A stretch of DNA of 64,000 nt, taken from the NCBI RefSeq assembly GCF_033472595.1, contig NZ_CP137642.1:124001-188000 (forward strand). Direction: 5' to 3'. Source of the DNA: Methanoculleus receptaculi. Its GTDB lineage: Archaea > Halobacteriota > Methanomicrobia > Methanomicrobiales > Methanoculleaceae. A model generated the notes under the pieces. It did no database searches. It was not told the DNA's origin and worked only from the letters and a program-made list of their open reading frames with translations. Shown here in pieces: positions 18,991 to 26,666 of the stretch; within the stretch, counting starts at the first letter, position 1; each line of letters opens with the position of its first letter. The position numbers and the translations under genes were made by a program.

Positions 18991-19575
18991 ATGCTGGAAC
19001 GAATACCGCCTCGCGAGAGAAGAGATCTCCTTATAGCGTGGCTTGCCATATCAATAGCCTTCACCCTGATCTACATCAGGGGGGGCGTAAACGTCGCGGG
19101 ACTGGTCTTCTTCTTTGTGATGTCGCTTATAACGGTGGGTGTTGCCTTCGTCCTCCACGAACTGGCGCACAAGTTCTCCGCCATGCGCTACGGCTACTGG
19201 GCAGAGTTTCAGAAGGACAACCAGATGCTCCTGGTTGCCGTGGTTATGGCGGCGCTTGTGGGTATCGTCTTTGCGGCGCCGGGGGCAACCTACATCTACG
19301 GAAACGCAACCCGGACGGAGAACGGCCGGATATCGGCAGCAGGCCCGATAACAAACCTCCTCCTCTGCATACCCTTCGCGGCCCTCTGGCTCCTCGGCGG
19401 CGATCTCCTGGCCATCGTCGGTCTGGTCGGGCTCCGGGTCAACGCGATGATCGCAACCTTCAACATGCTCCCGATAAGTGTCCTTGACGGACGCAAGGTT
19501 CTGGCCTGGAACCCGGCGGTCTTTGCCGTGCTCATGGCCGCTTCCCTGGGGATCCTGGTCTGGTCACTCCTTTGA
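18991..19575 (+). CDS. M50-family intramembrane zinc metalloprotease
   Basis: A 194-residue polytopic membrane protein. HELAH at residues 56-60 is the zinc-binding HExxH motif, and NMLPISVLDGRKV near residues 160-175 supplies the third ligand (NxxPxxxxDG), so this is a site-2-protease-like enzyme of the minimal type without PDZ or CBS domains. Five or six helices are visible. Such proteases cut membrane-bound substrates; the target is unknown. It stands alone between divergent and convergent neighbours. Confidence 0.88.
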   Translation: MLERIPPRERRDLLIAWLAISIAFTLIYIRGGVNVAGLVFFFVMSLITVGVAFVLHELAHKFSAMRYGYWAEFQKDNQMLLVAVVMAALVGIVFAAPGATYIYGNATRTENGRISAAGPITNLLLCIPFAALWLLGGDLLAIVGLVGLRVNAMIATFNMLPISVLDGRKVLAWNPAVFAVLMAASLGILVWSLL

Positions 19576-19624
19576 GTGGAGTGACATCACCCAGGAACTT
19601 TATTGGGGATAAAAGCGCGTTATT

Positions 19625-20260
19625 TCAGGTTCCCGGCGCGCTGGACAGACTCTCTTCCTCCATCCTCTTGAGGAGTTCGACCACGCGCCGCCCTTTCTCG
19701 TGCGCTTCCGTAAGGGCGGTTGGATGCCCCTCAATCCCGCCGTAACGGTCGAGATCGTTTGCGATGACGTTGTCCCAGTAATCGAACCCGGTTGTGTTGA
19801 AGAACGCGGTGACGGCCGGGAACGCCGCGTCAAAGACGTTCTCCCAGCCAAGCCCCGCGGTCGAGACGAAGATCCCTTTACGGCGTCGGATCTGATTGGC
19901 CGGGTAGTAGAGGTTCTTAAGGATAAACTTGCGGGCCCAGAGGAACTGGGTGCGGTCGATCAGCCCCTTCGTCTCCGCCGTGATCCCCATCGAGTAGATG
20001 GGGGATGCAAGAACAAGGACATCGGCATCAGCGATCTTATCAAATACAGGTGTGAGGCTGTCCCTGATCACGCACACCCCCGTTTTGTGGCAGGCGTTGC
20101 AGCCGCGGCACGAGGCGTAGTCAAGCGACCGGAGGATGACCTTCTCGATGCTGCCCGCGGCCTCCGCCGCGCCATCGAGCACGGCGTCGAGCAGCGTCTC
20201 GGTGTTTCCGTGCCGCCGCGGACTGCCGGAGATCCCGAGGACTTTTATGGGTCTTCTCAT
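19625..20260 (-). CDS. flavodoxin-fold iron-sulfur flavoprotein (copy 2)
   Basis: A 211-residue NADPH-dependent FMN reductase-fold protein. The N-terminal GISGSPRRHGNTETLL binds the FMN phosphate, and SCRGCNACHKTGVC gives a Cx2Cx2Cx5C set like the compact 4Fe-4S site of archaeal iron-sulfur flavoproteins. ASPIYSMGITAETKGLIDR is the usual flavin-edge loop. It overlaps the upstream paralogue by 4 bases, so the two are co-translated and may form a heteromer. Likely role: electron transfer or O2/H2O2 reduction as known for the Isf family. Confidence 0.85.
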   Translation of the reverse strand: MRRPIKVLGISGSPRRHGNTETLLDAVLDGAAEAAGSIEKVILRSLDYASCRGCNACHKTGVCVIRDSLTPVFDKIADADVLVLASPIYSMGITAETKGLIDRTQFLWARKFILKNLYYPANQIRRRKGIFVSTAGLGWENVFDAAFPAVTAFFNTTGFDYWDNVIANDLDRYGGIEGHPTALTEAHEKGRRVVELLKRMEEESLSSAPGT

Positions 20261-20868
20261 GCGGCACGAACCTCCCGGAGGCGCGCCGCGACCTCACGCG
20301 CCAGTCGCCCGGCATCGTCTTTCGCCGTGGGGTGGCGCTCGATCGCGCCCTTCTCATCGACACCGTTTATCATCAGGTACCTGATATCCCTGTTCGGTAT
20401 ATCGACGACCTGGAAGAAGCATTTCACCGAGGGGATGGCCGCATCAAATACGTTCTCCCAGTTTTGCCCGGCCGCCGAGAGGAAGACTCCCACCCGTTTT
20501 CCTTTCCTTTCGGGCGGGACGACTGGCAGGTGGAGAACGTACTTCCTTGAGCGGAAGACCTGGGCGCGGTCGACCAGGATCTTCGCCTGCGCGGCAAGCC
20601 CCATGCAGTAGATGGGTGACGCAAGGATGATGCAGTCGGCCGCGATTATCCTGTCGTGGGCGTAGTCCATGTAGTCCCGCTGGACGCAACGGTTGAGTCT
20701 CTCGCAGGCGTTGCAGCCGCGGCACGGCCTGATATCGACCTCGGGGATGACGATCTTCTCGATGGAACAGCCTTCCGCCTCCATTCCCTCAAGCACCCAG
20801 TCAAGCAGGGTCTCGGAGTTGCCGTGGCGGCGGGGCGAGGCCGAAAACGCGAGGACGTCTATGGTCAT
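20257..20868 (-). CDS. flavodoxin-fold iron-sulfur flavoprotein (copy 1)
   Basis: A 203-residue paralogue of the next gene, with FSASPRRHGNSETLL and PCRGCNACERLNRC (Cx2Cx2Cx5C). The same FMN and 4Fe-4S binding is expected. It is the first gene of a two-gene unit. Its first 15 codons and upstream region (20823-20912) occur again, 89 of 90 bases identical, at 35884-35973 inside a mosaic pseudogene. A third, more distant relative is at 39231-39842. Confidence 0.85.
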   Translation of the reverse strand: MTIDVLAFSASPRRHGNSETLLDWVLEGMEAEGCSIEKIVIPEVDIRPCRGCNACERLNRCVQRDYMDYAHDRIIAADCIILASPIYCMGLAAQAKILVDRAQVFRSRKYVLHLPVVPPERKGKRVGVFLSAAGQNWENVFDAAIPSVKCFFQVVDIPNRDIRYLMINGVDEKGAIERHPTAKDDAGRLAREVAARLREVRAA

Positions 20869-20912
20869 ACATGATGTGTTGTCCCGGCGGAGGCAAAAAA
20901 CGTGACGGGACT
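20823..20912. repeat. 90-bp segment duplicated at 35884-35973
   Basis: This segment covers the start of the flavoprotein gene and its upstream flank. It is repeated in the same orientation at 35884-35973 with one difference (A at 20905, C at 35966). Sequence diverges at once after position 20912. The copy here is the functional context, since it carries the start of an intact gene. Confidence 0.9.
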
Positions 20913-20917
20913 TGTTT

Positions 20918-21165
20918 TCACTGCACCTTCTCCTGCGACAGCCCGATCGCGAGCGTGTAGCAGAGGCCGATCATCACGAGCATGAACGGGAACGCCGCGG
21001 TGATCGCCATCACCTGGAGCGGATCAAGCCCCCGGTGAGGGGGAGGACGCCCATGATGCCGTCGAGGAGCCACCCGGAGACGGTTCTCGCAGTACCCACC
21101 CAGATCACGGATGCAACGACTGCAACAAGCGGGGGACGAGCGGGGGACGAGCGGCGAGAACCGGC
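20918..21165 (-). pseudogene. BCCT-family transporter C-terminal remnant
   Basis: Two overlapping minus frames make up the end of a BCCT (betaine/carnitine/choline) carrier: VAVVASVIWVGTARTVSG and GVLPLTGGL in one frame, then DPLQVMAITAAFPFMLVMIG and CYTLAIGLSQEKVQ in the next. The last transmembrane helices of that family read GGL-ALQ...PF...; here one base shift in the run near 21030 breaks the frame. All upstream parts are missing, so this is a relic of an osmolyte importer. Confidence 0.65.
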
Positions 21166-21280
21166 TCCGGGGAAGAGAGGCGATGATCTTACCTGACACA
21201 CTGCACCGTCCGGGACGTGAACCGGGGACGCGGTTCGGCTGTCGGATCCTGTAACTCTTCCTGAGAAGTTACCTCCTTAC

Positions 21281-21314
21281 TATATACGATTTCTGTCATG
21301 ATCGTCTACACGTC
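21281..21314 (-). promoter_or_regulatory. ACGTGTAG-BRE-TATA element, copy 1
   Basis: Read on the minus strand: ACGTGTAGACG, then GACAGAAATCG, then TATATAG. One of five near-identical elements between 21.2 and 26.5 kb. It lies upstream of the BCCT relic and is followed by an inverted repeat (GTAACT...AGTTAC, 21251-21272). BRE-like GACAGAAA just before the TATA box fits an archaeal promoter. Confidence 0.55.
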
Positions 21315-21461
21315 GGGTCACGGTCGGTTAAAGAGAGGCAGCCAGCGCCCGTTATCGCTCTGACACTATGCAGGGGCCGGGGGCAGTATAGCTCCCATTC
21401 ATCCTTCGTCCGGGTGAGGGAAGCTCGCTTTTATCGATGGGCGGCCTGAAAATCGTTGGTA

Positions 21462-21950
21462 TCAGCTGTGGAGTACCGCCGAGAGGTTCAACAACCTCTC
21501 ATGGACGGTCGATGTGAGCTCGAACCGCCCTTCTCCGGGTTCAGACGGGGAGCAGGATACGCTCAACGTTCCGGAATTGATACCTTCTGATTCCTGAGTT
21601 GTGCTGTGTGGCATCCCCGCAGGGTCCCAGACCGTTAGGGTGAAGGTGGCTTTCTTTGCGCTGCTTGGTTTATTTTCTTGGTCACTTCTCCACGAGACAG
21701 TGAAGGTGCTTGCTTCCATCCCCGTCTCGATCAAGGAGATGGCGTTTGAAGAAGTTGTGTTTGCCCCGAAGTCGGCCGACCCCTCGCCAAGGAAGAAGAC
21801 ACCACGTGAGTTACTGTCCTGAAAGACGATTTTGCCGCTGGACGTAGTGGTGTTAACGGCAACATCCTCCTGGGCGGATGAGATCACATATGCCAGAGCA
21901 CCAACAAGACCTATCATCAGGATGATGATGCACGCTATTTTCCTGTTCAA
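21462..21950 (-). CDS. secreted or membrane-anchored lineage-specific protein, paralogue of next gene
   Basis: A 162-residue protein with an N-terminal hydrophobic segment (IACIIILMIGLVGALAYVI) that acts as signal or anchor; the rest is polar and beta-rich. No known family is recognised. Its C-terminal half matches the neighbour at 22000-22518: FTLTVWDPAGMPHSTTQ against YRLTVYDALGVAHTTQ, followed by SGTLSVSCSPSEPGEG against SGTISVSFNSQGSGDA. The start is a TTG at 21950, supported by GGAGTGA 8 bases upstream; no in-frame ATG fits. Confidence 0.7.
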   Translation of the reverse strand: MNRKIACIIILMIGLVGALAYVISSAQEDVAVNTTTSSGKIVFQDSNSRGVFFLGEGSADFGANTTSSNAISLIETGMEASTFTVSWRSDQENKPSSAKKATFTLTVWDPAGMPHSTTQESEGINSGTLSVSCSPSEPGEGRFELTSTVHERLLNLSAVLHS

Positions 21951-21999
21951 AAGGTCATCACTCCGCTTTAAAAATAGTGCAGCCTAGAGATGCACCTGT

Positions 22000-22518
22000 T
22001 TAGACATAATCGAGGTCGCCAATGTAGGGGCCACCTGTCGCCGTCGTCGTATCGAACCAGTTGTGCGTCTCGCACCAGAGTTCGTACTGGGCATCGCCGC
22101 TGCCCTGCGAATTGAAGCTCACGCTGATGGTGCCGCTGGTCGCCCAGTCGACCCGCTTTTGGGTAGTGTGCGCCACGCCCAGAGCATCATAGACCGTCAG
22201 GCGGTAGATCGCTCCCTGACCGTCGTTGTCCACATCGTTAACATTACTGTATGTTGCTGTGAAGGTGTTCTGCCCGGCTGGAGCAGTGACTGATCCCACA
22301 CCGGCCACGCTTGCTGTGTCGCCGTCGCCATCTGTTGACATGCTTCCCAGGTGTATTGTGGCCCGAGCCCCGGCATCATCTGTGCCCACCATAGGGGGTA
22401 TTTCTCCGACTTCGATGTTCTCCTGATCGGTCTGGGCTGCAGAAACAACCCCGGCAGATACTGATACAAATAGCATCAGTACTGCCAAAACCGAGAGAAA
22501 TCTGTTTCGGCTTTCCAT
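22000..22518 (-). CDS. secreted lineage-specific protein with signal peptide
   Basis: A 172-residue protein with a clean signal peptide (FLSVLAVLMLFVSVSAGVVSAA, cleavage after the AA near residue 28). The mature part is Thr/Gly/Asp-rich and has Ca-binding-like DGDGD and DVDNDGQG runs, then a beta domain shared with the 21462-21950 protein. No family is recognised. It follows a long structured leader (22519-22690) and an upstream ACGTGTAG promoter element, the same arrangement as the phospholipase-like gene at 26.7 kb. Export to the cell surface is inferred. Confidence 0.75.
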   Translation of the reverse strand: MESRNRFLSVLAVLMLFVSVSAGVVSAAQTDQENIEVGEIPPMVGTDDAGARATIHLGSMSTDGDGDTASVAGVGSVTAPAGQNTFTATYSNVNDVDNDGQGAIYRLTVYDALGVAHTTQKRVDWATSGTISVSFNSQGSGDAQYELWCETHNWFDTTTATGGPYIGDLDYV

Positions 22519-22690
22519 TTTCTGTTTCCTCCATTATTACAGCACCGGAGGAGAGAGAACGTACCTATAAGTAAAGGTAATAACAACCCTCCTTTTGCCT
22601 CCGGGCATGCGGGGTCCATCATCCTGTAGTGAACCGCGGATGTGTGGCCCCGCGACTTATGCGAATGCCTGATGCCGGCATCCGCACTGC
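22519..22690 (-). promoter_or_regulatory. structured 5' leader, copy C
   Basis: On the minus strand this leader contains a hairpin at 22685-22661 (GCGGATGCC against GGCATTCGC with one G-U), GCGGGG (22653-22648) able to pair with CCCCGC (22614-22609), CATCC (22642-22638) able to pair with GGATG (22624-22620), a UGCC-CGGA-GGCA mini-hairpin and an ACTTA motif 38 bases after GCATGC. The start codon is 54 bases past ACTTA. The same layout occurs at 26.5 kb and 31.05 kb, so this is a candidate cis-regulatory RNA. Confidence 0.6.
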
Positions 22691-22705
22691 AACCTCAACG
22701 TCGGG

Positions 22706-22739
22706 CTATTTACCTTTTCTCTCACTTCTCTCTACATGT
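22706..22739 (-). promoter_or_regulatory. ACGTGTAG-BRE-TATA element, copy 2
   Basis: Minus strand: ACATGTAGAGAG, GAGAGAAAAGG, TAAATAG. The TATA-like box is about 25 bases past the core. It precedes leader C and the secreted-protein gene at 22518; the core to GCATGC distance is 129 bases, against 130 in the 26.5 kb copy. Confidence 0.55.
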
Positions 22740-22865
22740 TCGCTGTCTTCTTCGGAAAGCGGAAGGCTGGATACATCCTGCACGGCCCACGGAGCAGGAG
22801 AGGGTCCCGGCCGGAACCGGGAGTGCCGGGGCTCCATACTCGGTCCTGCTCCCCCCTGGGCGTGG

Positions 22866-23831
22866 TCACCGGATATCCATCCGCATGAACCTCGTGTACG
22901 CGACGGCGAAGAAGGCGACGGGATAGATGGTCAGGGCCGCAACGCTCGACCATATCTCGCCGAGCGTATCTTCAAGGGTTGCCCCTGGAGAGTTGCTGAT
23001 CCCCTGGATGAGGGCGTTGACGGCCATCTGCGGCGAGAGGAGGTTGACGGCACTCTCGATTACCTTCATCTGCTTGGAGTATGCCGCGATCTCCGCCTGG
23101 TAGCCTTCCGATTGGGTATCCCCGTCGTATGCAGCGGGGTCGGGTTCCTCCATCATGAGGGCCGTGCCGATATTCGCGGTGGCGAAGGGGACCAGGAAGA
23201 CGAGGAGGATGAAGACAACCACCGAAAGGAGCAGGGCGCTGCCGCTCTCCCGGCAGAGGGTGGAGAGGGCGAGCGCGATGGAGAAGAACGTCACGAGGAA
23301 GAGGAGGGTGACGCCGGCATAGGTCAGGATCATCCAGAGATCGCCGGGGGCGGGCACGATCGAGAAGACGAGGAGCAGCGCGGTGGAGATGGCGAGCACG
23401 CTCCCGACGACGAGGGCAAGCAGCGCAACGCCCCCGAGCGCCTTGCCGTTGATGATCTCGTCGCGGTAGACCGGGTGGGAGAGCAGGCTTTTGAGCGATC
23501 GGGACTCCTTCTCCCTGGAGACCCGGTCGAACCCGAGCGCAAGCGCAAGGAGGCCCCCGTAGGAGACCAGCGTCCGAAACATCGAGGAGTAAACGCCCTC
23601 GACCGGCGGTTTTGCGGGCATCATCATCCGCCCCGGTTCATCGAACCGGTCATCCATCGTCGCCAGTTGCTGGGCATACCTATCCAGGTCTCTCTCGTAG
23701 CTCCCGACCCCGCTGTAGGTTCCCACCAGGGCGATTGTGAGGAACAGGGCGAGGATCACCAGAAACCGCCAGCCCGTGATCTGGTCGGCAAACTCTTTTT
23801 TGGCCACGATGACGACCCGTTCCGCCGTCAT
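22866..23831 (-). CDS. ABC-2 type transporter permease (orphan)
   Basis: A 321-residue protein with six predicted helices and a large extracytoplasmic loop after the first helix. GFDRVSREKESRSLKSLLSHPVYRDEIINGKALG is the conserved cytoplasmic motif of ABC-2/NosY-type permeases. No ATPase gene lies next to it, so it must use a partner elsewhere or be a relic of a larger operon. Its start codon overlaps the stop of a 32-codon open frame (ATGA). An ACGTGTAG promoter element lies upstream at 24031-24064. The substrate is unknown. Confidence 0.8.
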   Translation of the reverse strand: MTAERVVIVAKKEFADQITGWRFLVILALFLTIALVGTYSGVGSYERDLDRYAQQLATMDDRFDEPGRMMMPAKPPVEGVYSSMFRTLVSYGGLLALALGFDRVSREKESRSLKSLLSHPVYRDEIINGKALGGVALLALVVGSVLAISTALLLVFSIVPAPGDLWMILTYAGVTLLFLVTFFSIALALSTLCRESGSALLLSVVVFILLVFLVPFATANIGTALMMEEPDPAAYDGDTQSEGYQAEIAAYSKQMKVIESAVNLLSPQMAVNALIQGISNSPGATLEDTLGEIWSSVAALTIYPVAFFAVAYTRFMRMDIR

Positions 23832-23926
23832 GCGTTATCACCGGTCAGTGTACATACATCTATCTTCATGCTCGTTCTCCGTCCGTGGTCGCAAGAGTAC
23901 CGCAGGCCCACGACAATACGCGGCAT
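23828..23926 (-). CDS. possible 32-residue leader peptide before the ABC permease
   Basis: A short frame beginning MPRIVVGLRYSCDHG ends with a TGA that overlaps the ATG of the permease gene. A TATA-like CACTTTAAGG is just 8-15 bases upstream of its ATG. The coupling geometry is the only support; no homology is recognised and it may be chance. Confidence 0.25.
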   Translation of the reverse strand: MPRIVVGLRYSCDHGRRTSMKIDVCTLTGDNA

Positions 23927-24030
23927 CGCCCCTTAAAGTGACAACCGAGGTTTTTCCGCCGCCCGGAACGGGCAAGGGTTACTCAGATGCACTTCCACGG
24001 GTGTTGCCGTCTTGAGACTGGATCGTTACT

Positions 24031-24064
24031 CCATATACCTTTTCTCTCACATTCCTCTACACGT
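24031..24064 (-). promoter_or_regulatory. ACGTGTAG-BRE-TATA element, copy 3
   Basis: Minus strand: ACGTGTAGAGG, GAGAGAAAAGG, TATATGG. It lies about 200 bases upstream of the ABC permease. Between them are a CCCG-UUCC-CGGG hairpin, an AACC-UC-GGUU hairpin and ACTTTAA, which resemble a diverged form of the structured leader of copies A-C. Confidence 0.5.
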
Positions 24065-24203
24065 CGTGGCGTGAGAGGAGTGGATCCGACCAGTGGCCGT
24101 GGTAAACTGACGATACTCTGCACCAGTCACTTTTCGGAAACTTCAAGCCCGGCCGGTCCCATACTGACTTTAACCACGCCGGTTCCATCGGCCCGGAACT
24201 ACC

Positions 24204-24896
24204 ATGAGACGACCGATCCTTGCCGTTATCGTCGGAGTAATAGCTGTCTACGCCTGCATGCACTTCTTCATCTTACCGGAGGCCCCGGACGTCACCCGTA
24301 TCGAGAATATCACCCATCTTGAGTCCCCGGCATACCATCCGGCCATCCTGGCTCTCTGGGAGATCGCCGTCGAGAGCACCGGCGTCGAGAACGAGTCGGC
24401 GAGACTGCTGCAACTTGAGGTCAATCTCGCCGAAGACGGAGCGATCCGGGTAATATGGCTCTACTTCTACGGGATGGAGGCTGGCGAGCAGCACGGCTAC
24501 GAGGCGTATGTGGGGCCGGGCGGAACGGTATCGGCTAAATCGCAGAAGTTCAATTTTTCCGTGCAGGGGGTGCACCCCCTCGAACTCTTGCGGGAGGTCG
24601 ACGCTATCGCCCTGGAAGATATTCCCTTCCGGGACCGGGGTATGAGGCTTCTTGTGAGCGTGAACGCGTACGGGGACCACTACAACGAGACCCGGGGAAG
24701 GCTCTACGAGGTCTCGAAGGGGGCGTTCATGCCGGTGAAAGAGGCGACGTTTGGTCCGGACGTATCCTGGTACACCATCACGATCATCCCGAACTCGGGT
24801 GCGGGGTCCCCGCCGTCCGGAGAAGAACTTCCGGACTGTATTATTGCGTTCACCCGGCAAGACCTCGCGGCGGCCGACTCTGTGATCTATGGATAG
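24204..24896 (+). CDS. membrane-anchored protein of unknown function
   Basis: A 230-residue protein with a single N-terminal hydrophobic segment (PILAVIVGVIAVYACMHFFIL) and an otherwise soluble domain, so probably anchored with the bulk outside. No recognised family. It has Asn-rich sequons (NITH, NFSV, NETR) fitting a glycosylated exported domain. It is followed by the convergent regulator gene at 24990. Codon use and ATG choice look normal. Confidence 0.65.
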   Translation: MRRPILAVIVGVIAVYACMHFFILPEAPDVTRIENITHLESPAYHPAILALWEIAVESTGVENESARLLQLEVNLAEDGAIRVIWLYFYGMEAGEQHGYEAYVGPGGTVSAKSQKFNFSVQGVHPLELLREVDAIALEDIPFRDRGMRLLVSVNAYGDHYNETRGRLYEVSKGAFMPVKEATFGPDVSWYTITIIPNSGAGSPPSGEELPDCIIAFTRQDLAAADSVIYG

Positions 24897-24989
24897 GTGG
24901 GCGTGCGAAACCGACAGAGCCGGGACTCGTTCACCGTCTCCAGCCCGGGCGCCCCCGGATTGTTCAGCCCACCCCTGGGTGACGAGGGT

Positions 24990-25736
24990 CTAGCCGGTTG
25001 CGTCCACGCTCCTGTCCGCCCTGGAATGCCGCACAACATCATGCCCGGGGAAGTATCGCACCATCCTTCCGTCCTTCTCGCTCCGGACGGCACCACTCTG
25101 GATGAGCAGCGCCATATGCCAAGTCACCGATGCACCGGTGATACCGAGCGCGGATGCGACTTCTTTTCGCATCATCCCCGGATTCCGGCCGAGAAGATCG
25201 AGCATTCTTTTTCTCGTCTCGTTGAGGGGATAGGCGCCTCTCTTGCCTTCGCGGGCCGCCCTGCTGTTTGTATAGTACCGCAAAAACCCGTGGTCGTTCT
25301 CCGATACTATCTGCCCCGTCTCGCAGAGGATCTCAATGTGGTACCGGAGCGTTCCAACGCTAACCCCCAGCCTGCGGGAGAGCGTAGCATGGTTGATTCC
25401 GGGGTTCTCCCGGATGCAGAGGTACGCCGCACGGCGAGTGTCGTGTTCGAGGGCATTCTTTCTGGAGATCCTCCTCTGACCGAGAACGAGCCATACGGAC
25501 ACCGATATGAGGAACTGCACCGGGAGGAAGAGCAGGGGTGCGGTCATGAAGACGAAGTCGAGCAGGATCAGTTTCAACGGTATATTCCAGACATACTCCA
25601 GGATCGGATCGTCCGGTACCATCTCTGGAAACTCACCCTCGCTCAGTATGGTGCTGGTGGCGCTCCCGGGGGTGATGAGCAACGTGAAGACGATGAGGAA
25701 CAGTGCGAACCTCGCGAGGGCGGGTTGGTTCACCAT
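24990..25736 (-). CDS. membrane-linked winged-helix transcriptional regulator
   Basis: A 248-residue protein with two N-terminal hydrophobic segments (residues about 8-25 and 55-83) and two winged helix-turn-helix units: IRENPGINHATLSRRLGVSVGTLRYHIEIL (about residues 110-140) and LLGRNPGMMRKEVASALGITGASVTWHMALL (about 185-215). This layout is common in methanogen regulators that sense at the membrane. The ATG at 25736 is preceded by a strong TATA box (TTTTTTATATTTA, about 20 bases upstream), so the message is nearly leaderless; upstream frame extension is rejected. It could control the surrounding secreted-protein genes through the repeated ACGTGTAG element (inference). Confidence 0.8.
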   Translation of the reverse strand: MVNQPALARFALFLIVFTLLITPGSATSTILSEGEFPEMVPDDPILEYVWNIPLKLILLDFVFMTAPLLFLPVQFLISVSVWLVLGQRRISRKNALEHDTRRAAYLCIRENPGINHATLSRRLGVSVGTLRYHIEILCETGQIVSENDHGFLRYYTNSRAAREGKRGAYPLNETRKRMLDLLGRNPGMMRKEVASALGITGASVTWHMALLIQSGAVRSEKDGRMVRYFPGHDVVRHSRADRSVDATG

Positions 25737-25776
25737 GAGGAGAATTAGACGGCCGTAAATATAAAAAAGATTTGAT

Positions 25777-26213
25777 TTATTCCGCCGCGGCTTCAAAGAA
25801 ATAACTCTGCGTATCCTGGACTTCTTCCCCATAAACCTGGAACCGCCACATCCCGGCCTCCGGAGAGGAGATCCGTGTGCGGATCTGCGCGTCTTTATCA
25901 CCATCCAGATCGGTGTCGTGATAGTAGGCGTAGGTGCTTCCGCTCGGCAAGATGATCTTCAGCGTCAACGACTGCTGGGAATGAACCAGTCCAGGTTCAC
26001 AAACAGCGTTGAACTCCCGGGAGGCACATTCGCGCTGTGATGGTTCGTCTCCCCCTGCTGTATAGAATAGAAGGCACAAATACCGGCGTCGCCTGTCGGG
26101 GCCTCTCCTCCCGGGGCGGTTTTCACGCTACATTCGCTGCTCCCGGCAAAAGCCGACGGCACCATCAGGACCGGTGCAAGCATCAGTGCAAAGAAGTGGT
26201 TGTATGTCATCAT
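25777..26213 (-). pseudogene. secreted protein with frameshift
   Basis: The first frame starts with a signal peptide (MMTYNHFFALMLAPVLMVPSAFA) and a Cys-containing domain to SSTLFVNLDW; the second carries on as SQQSLTLKIILPSGSTYAYY and ends at TQSYFFEAAAE. Together they form a beta-sandwich-like exported domain (FVNLDW...SLTLKIILPSG pattern seen in archaeal surface proteins). One frame shift near 25980 separates them; it could be a real mutation or a sequence error. The ATG at 26213 is about 30 bases past the TATA box of promoter copy 4. Confidence 0.6.
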
Positions 26214-26240
26214 ACTACGGGAGAACTTCTCAAATGCCTT

Positions 26241-26273
26241 CACTTAAGTTTTCTGTCGATCCTCTCTACACGT
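26241..26273 (-). promoter_or_regulatory. ACGTGTAG-BRE-TATA element, copy 4
   Basis: Minus strand: ACGTGTAGAGAGGATC, GACAGAAA, ACTTAAG. The expected transcription start (about 25 bases past the TATA-like box) falls at or next to the ATG of the secreted-protein gene at 26213. This geometry supports reading the element in this orientation as a promoter. Confidence 0.6.
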
Positions 26274-26445
26274 TCCCGGGTCCGGCGCAGACCAGTTTCC
26301 CGGTAGTCGGACCCGCGCGATATTTGAGAGGAGTGTGCGGGGCGGGTACCGGTGCCGCCCCTCCCTCCACTGCATGGGCTCCCCGTCGCTCGATACAGCA
26401 CAAATCCGGCACGCTTCTGGGACCAAAAGAGATCAAGCCGTCCCA

Positions 26446-26480
26446 ACGTGTAGAGAGGTTCGACAGAAATCGTTTATAGC
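26446..26480 (+). promoter_or_regulatory. ACGTGTAG-BRE-TATA element, copy 5
   Basis: Plus strand: ACGTGTAGAGAGGTTC, GACAGAAATCG, TTTATAG. It faces away from copy 4 and drives the phospholipase-like gene through structured leader A. The predicted start of transcription (about 26500) is at the foot of the first leader hairpin. Confidence 0.6.
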
Positions 26481-26499
26481 AGAACGTTGAGCTCTCAAT

Positions 26500-26666
26500 C
26501 GTGGGATACCGGAACCGGTATCCCGAAGCGCGGGGGTCCCTCCATCCACGGTTGACGCCCGGATGATAGAGCCCCGCATGCCCGGAGGCAAAGGGAACGT
26601 ACGCATTCCGTGTACTTAAAATGTGTGCCTCTTCTGTCCTCCGGGAAGGAATCGAGGAGAACAATC
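26500..26666 (+). promoter_or_regulatory. structured 5' leader, copy A
   Basis: It contains a perfect hairpin GGGATACCGG-AA-CCGGTATCCC (26503-26524), GCGGGG (26530-26535) able to pair with CCCCGC (26572-26577), CATCC (26543-26547) with GGATG (26561-26565), then UGCC-CGGA-GGCA and ACTTA at 26614, exactly 38 bases after GCATGC (26576). The ATG of the gene is 53 bases past ACTTA. Similar leaders are at 22.6 and 31.05 kb. The ACTTAAAA motif could also be a second TATA box. Confidence 0.6.

Noticed and set aside
22629-23936. A 435-codon plus-strand frame opposite the ABC permease
   Set aside because: Composition is rich in Arg/Glu/Asp/His repeats typical of shadow frames; the minus-strand permease has clear helices and motifs.
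26241-26480. Promoter copies 4 and 5 as terminal inverted repeats of a small mobile element
   Set aside because: The two copies point outward and each lies at promoter distance from a gene; three further single copies occur elsewhere without a partner, so promoters explain them better.
26570-26585. GCATGC as a simple palindromic operator
   Set aside because: It is embedded in a longer region with kept base pairing (GCGGGG/CCCCGC and hairpins) and likely transcribed, so a simple DNA operator does not explain the pattern.
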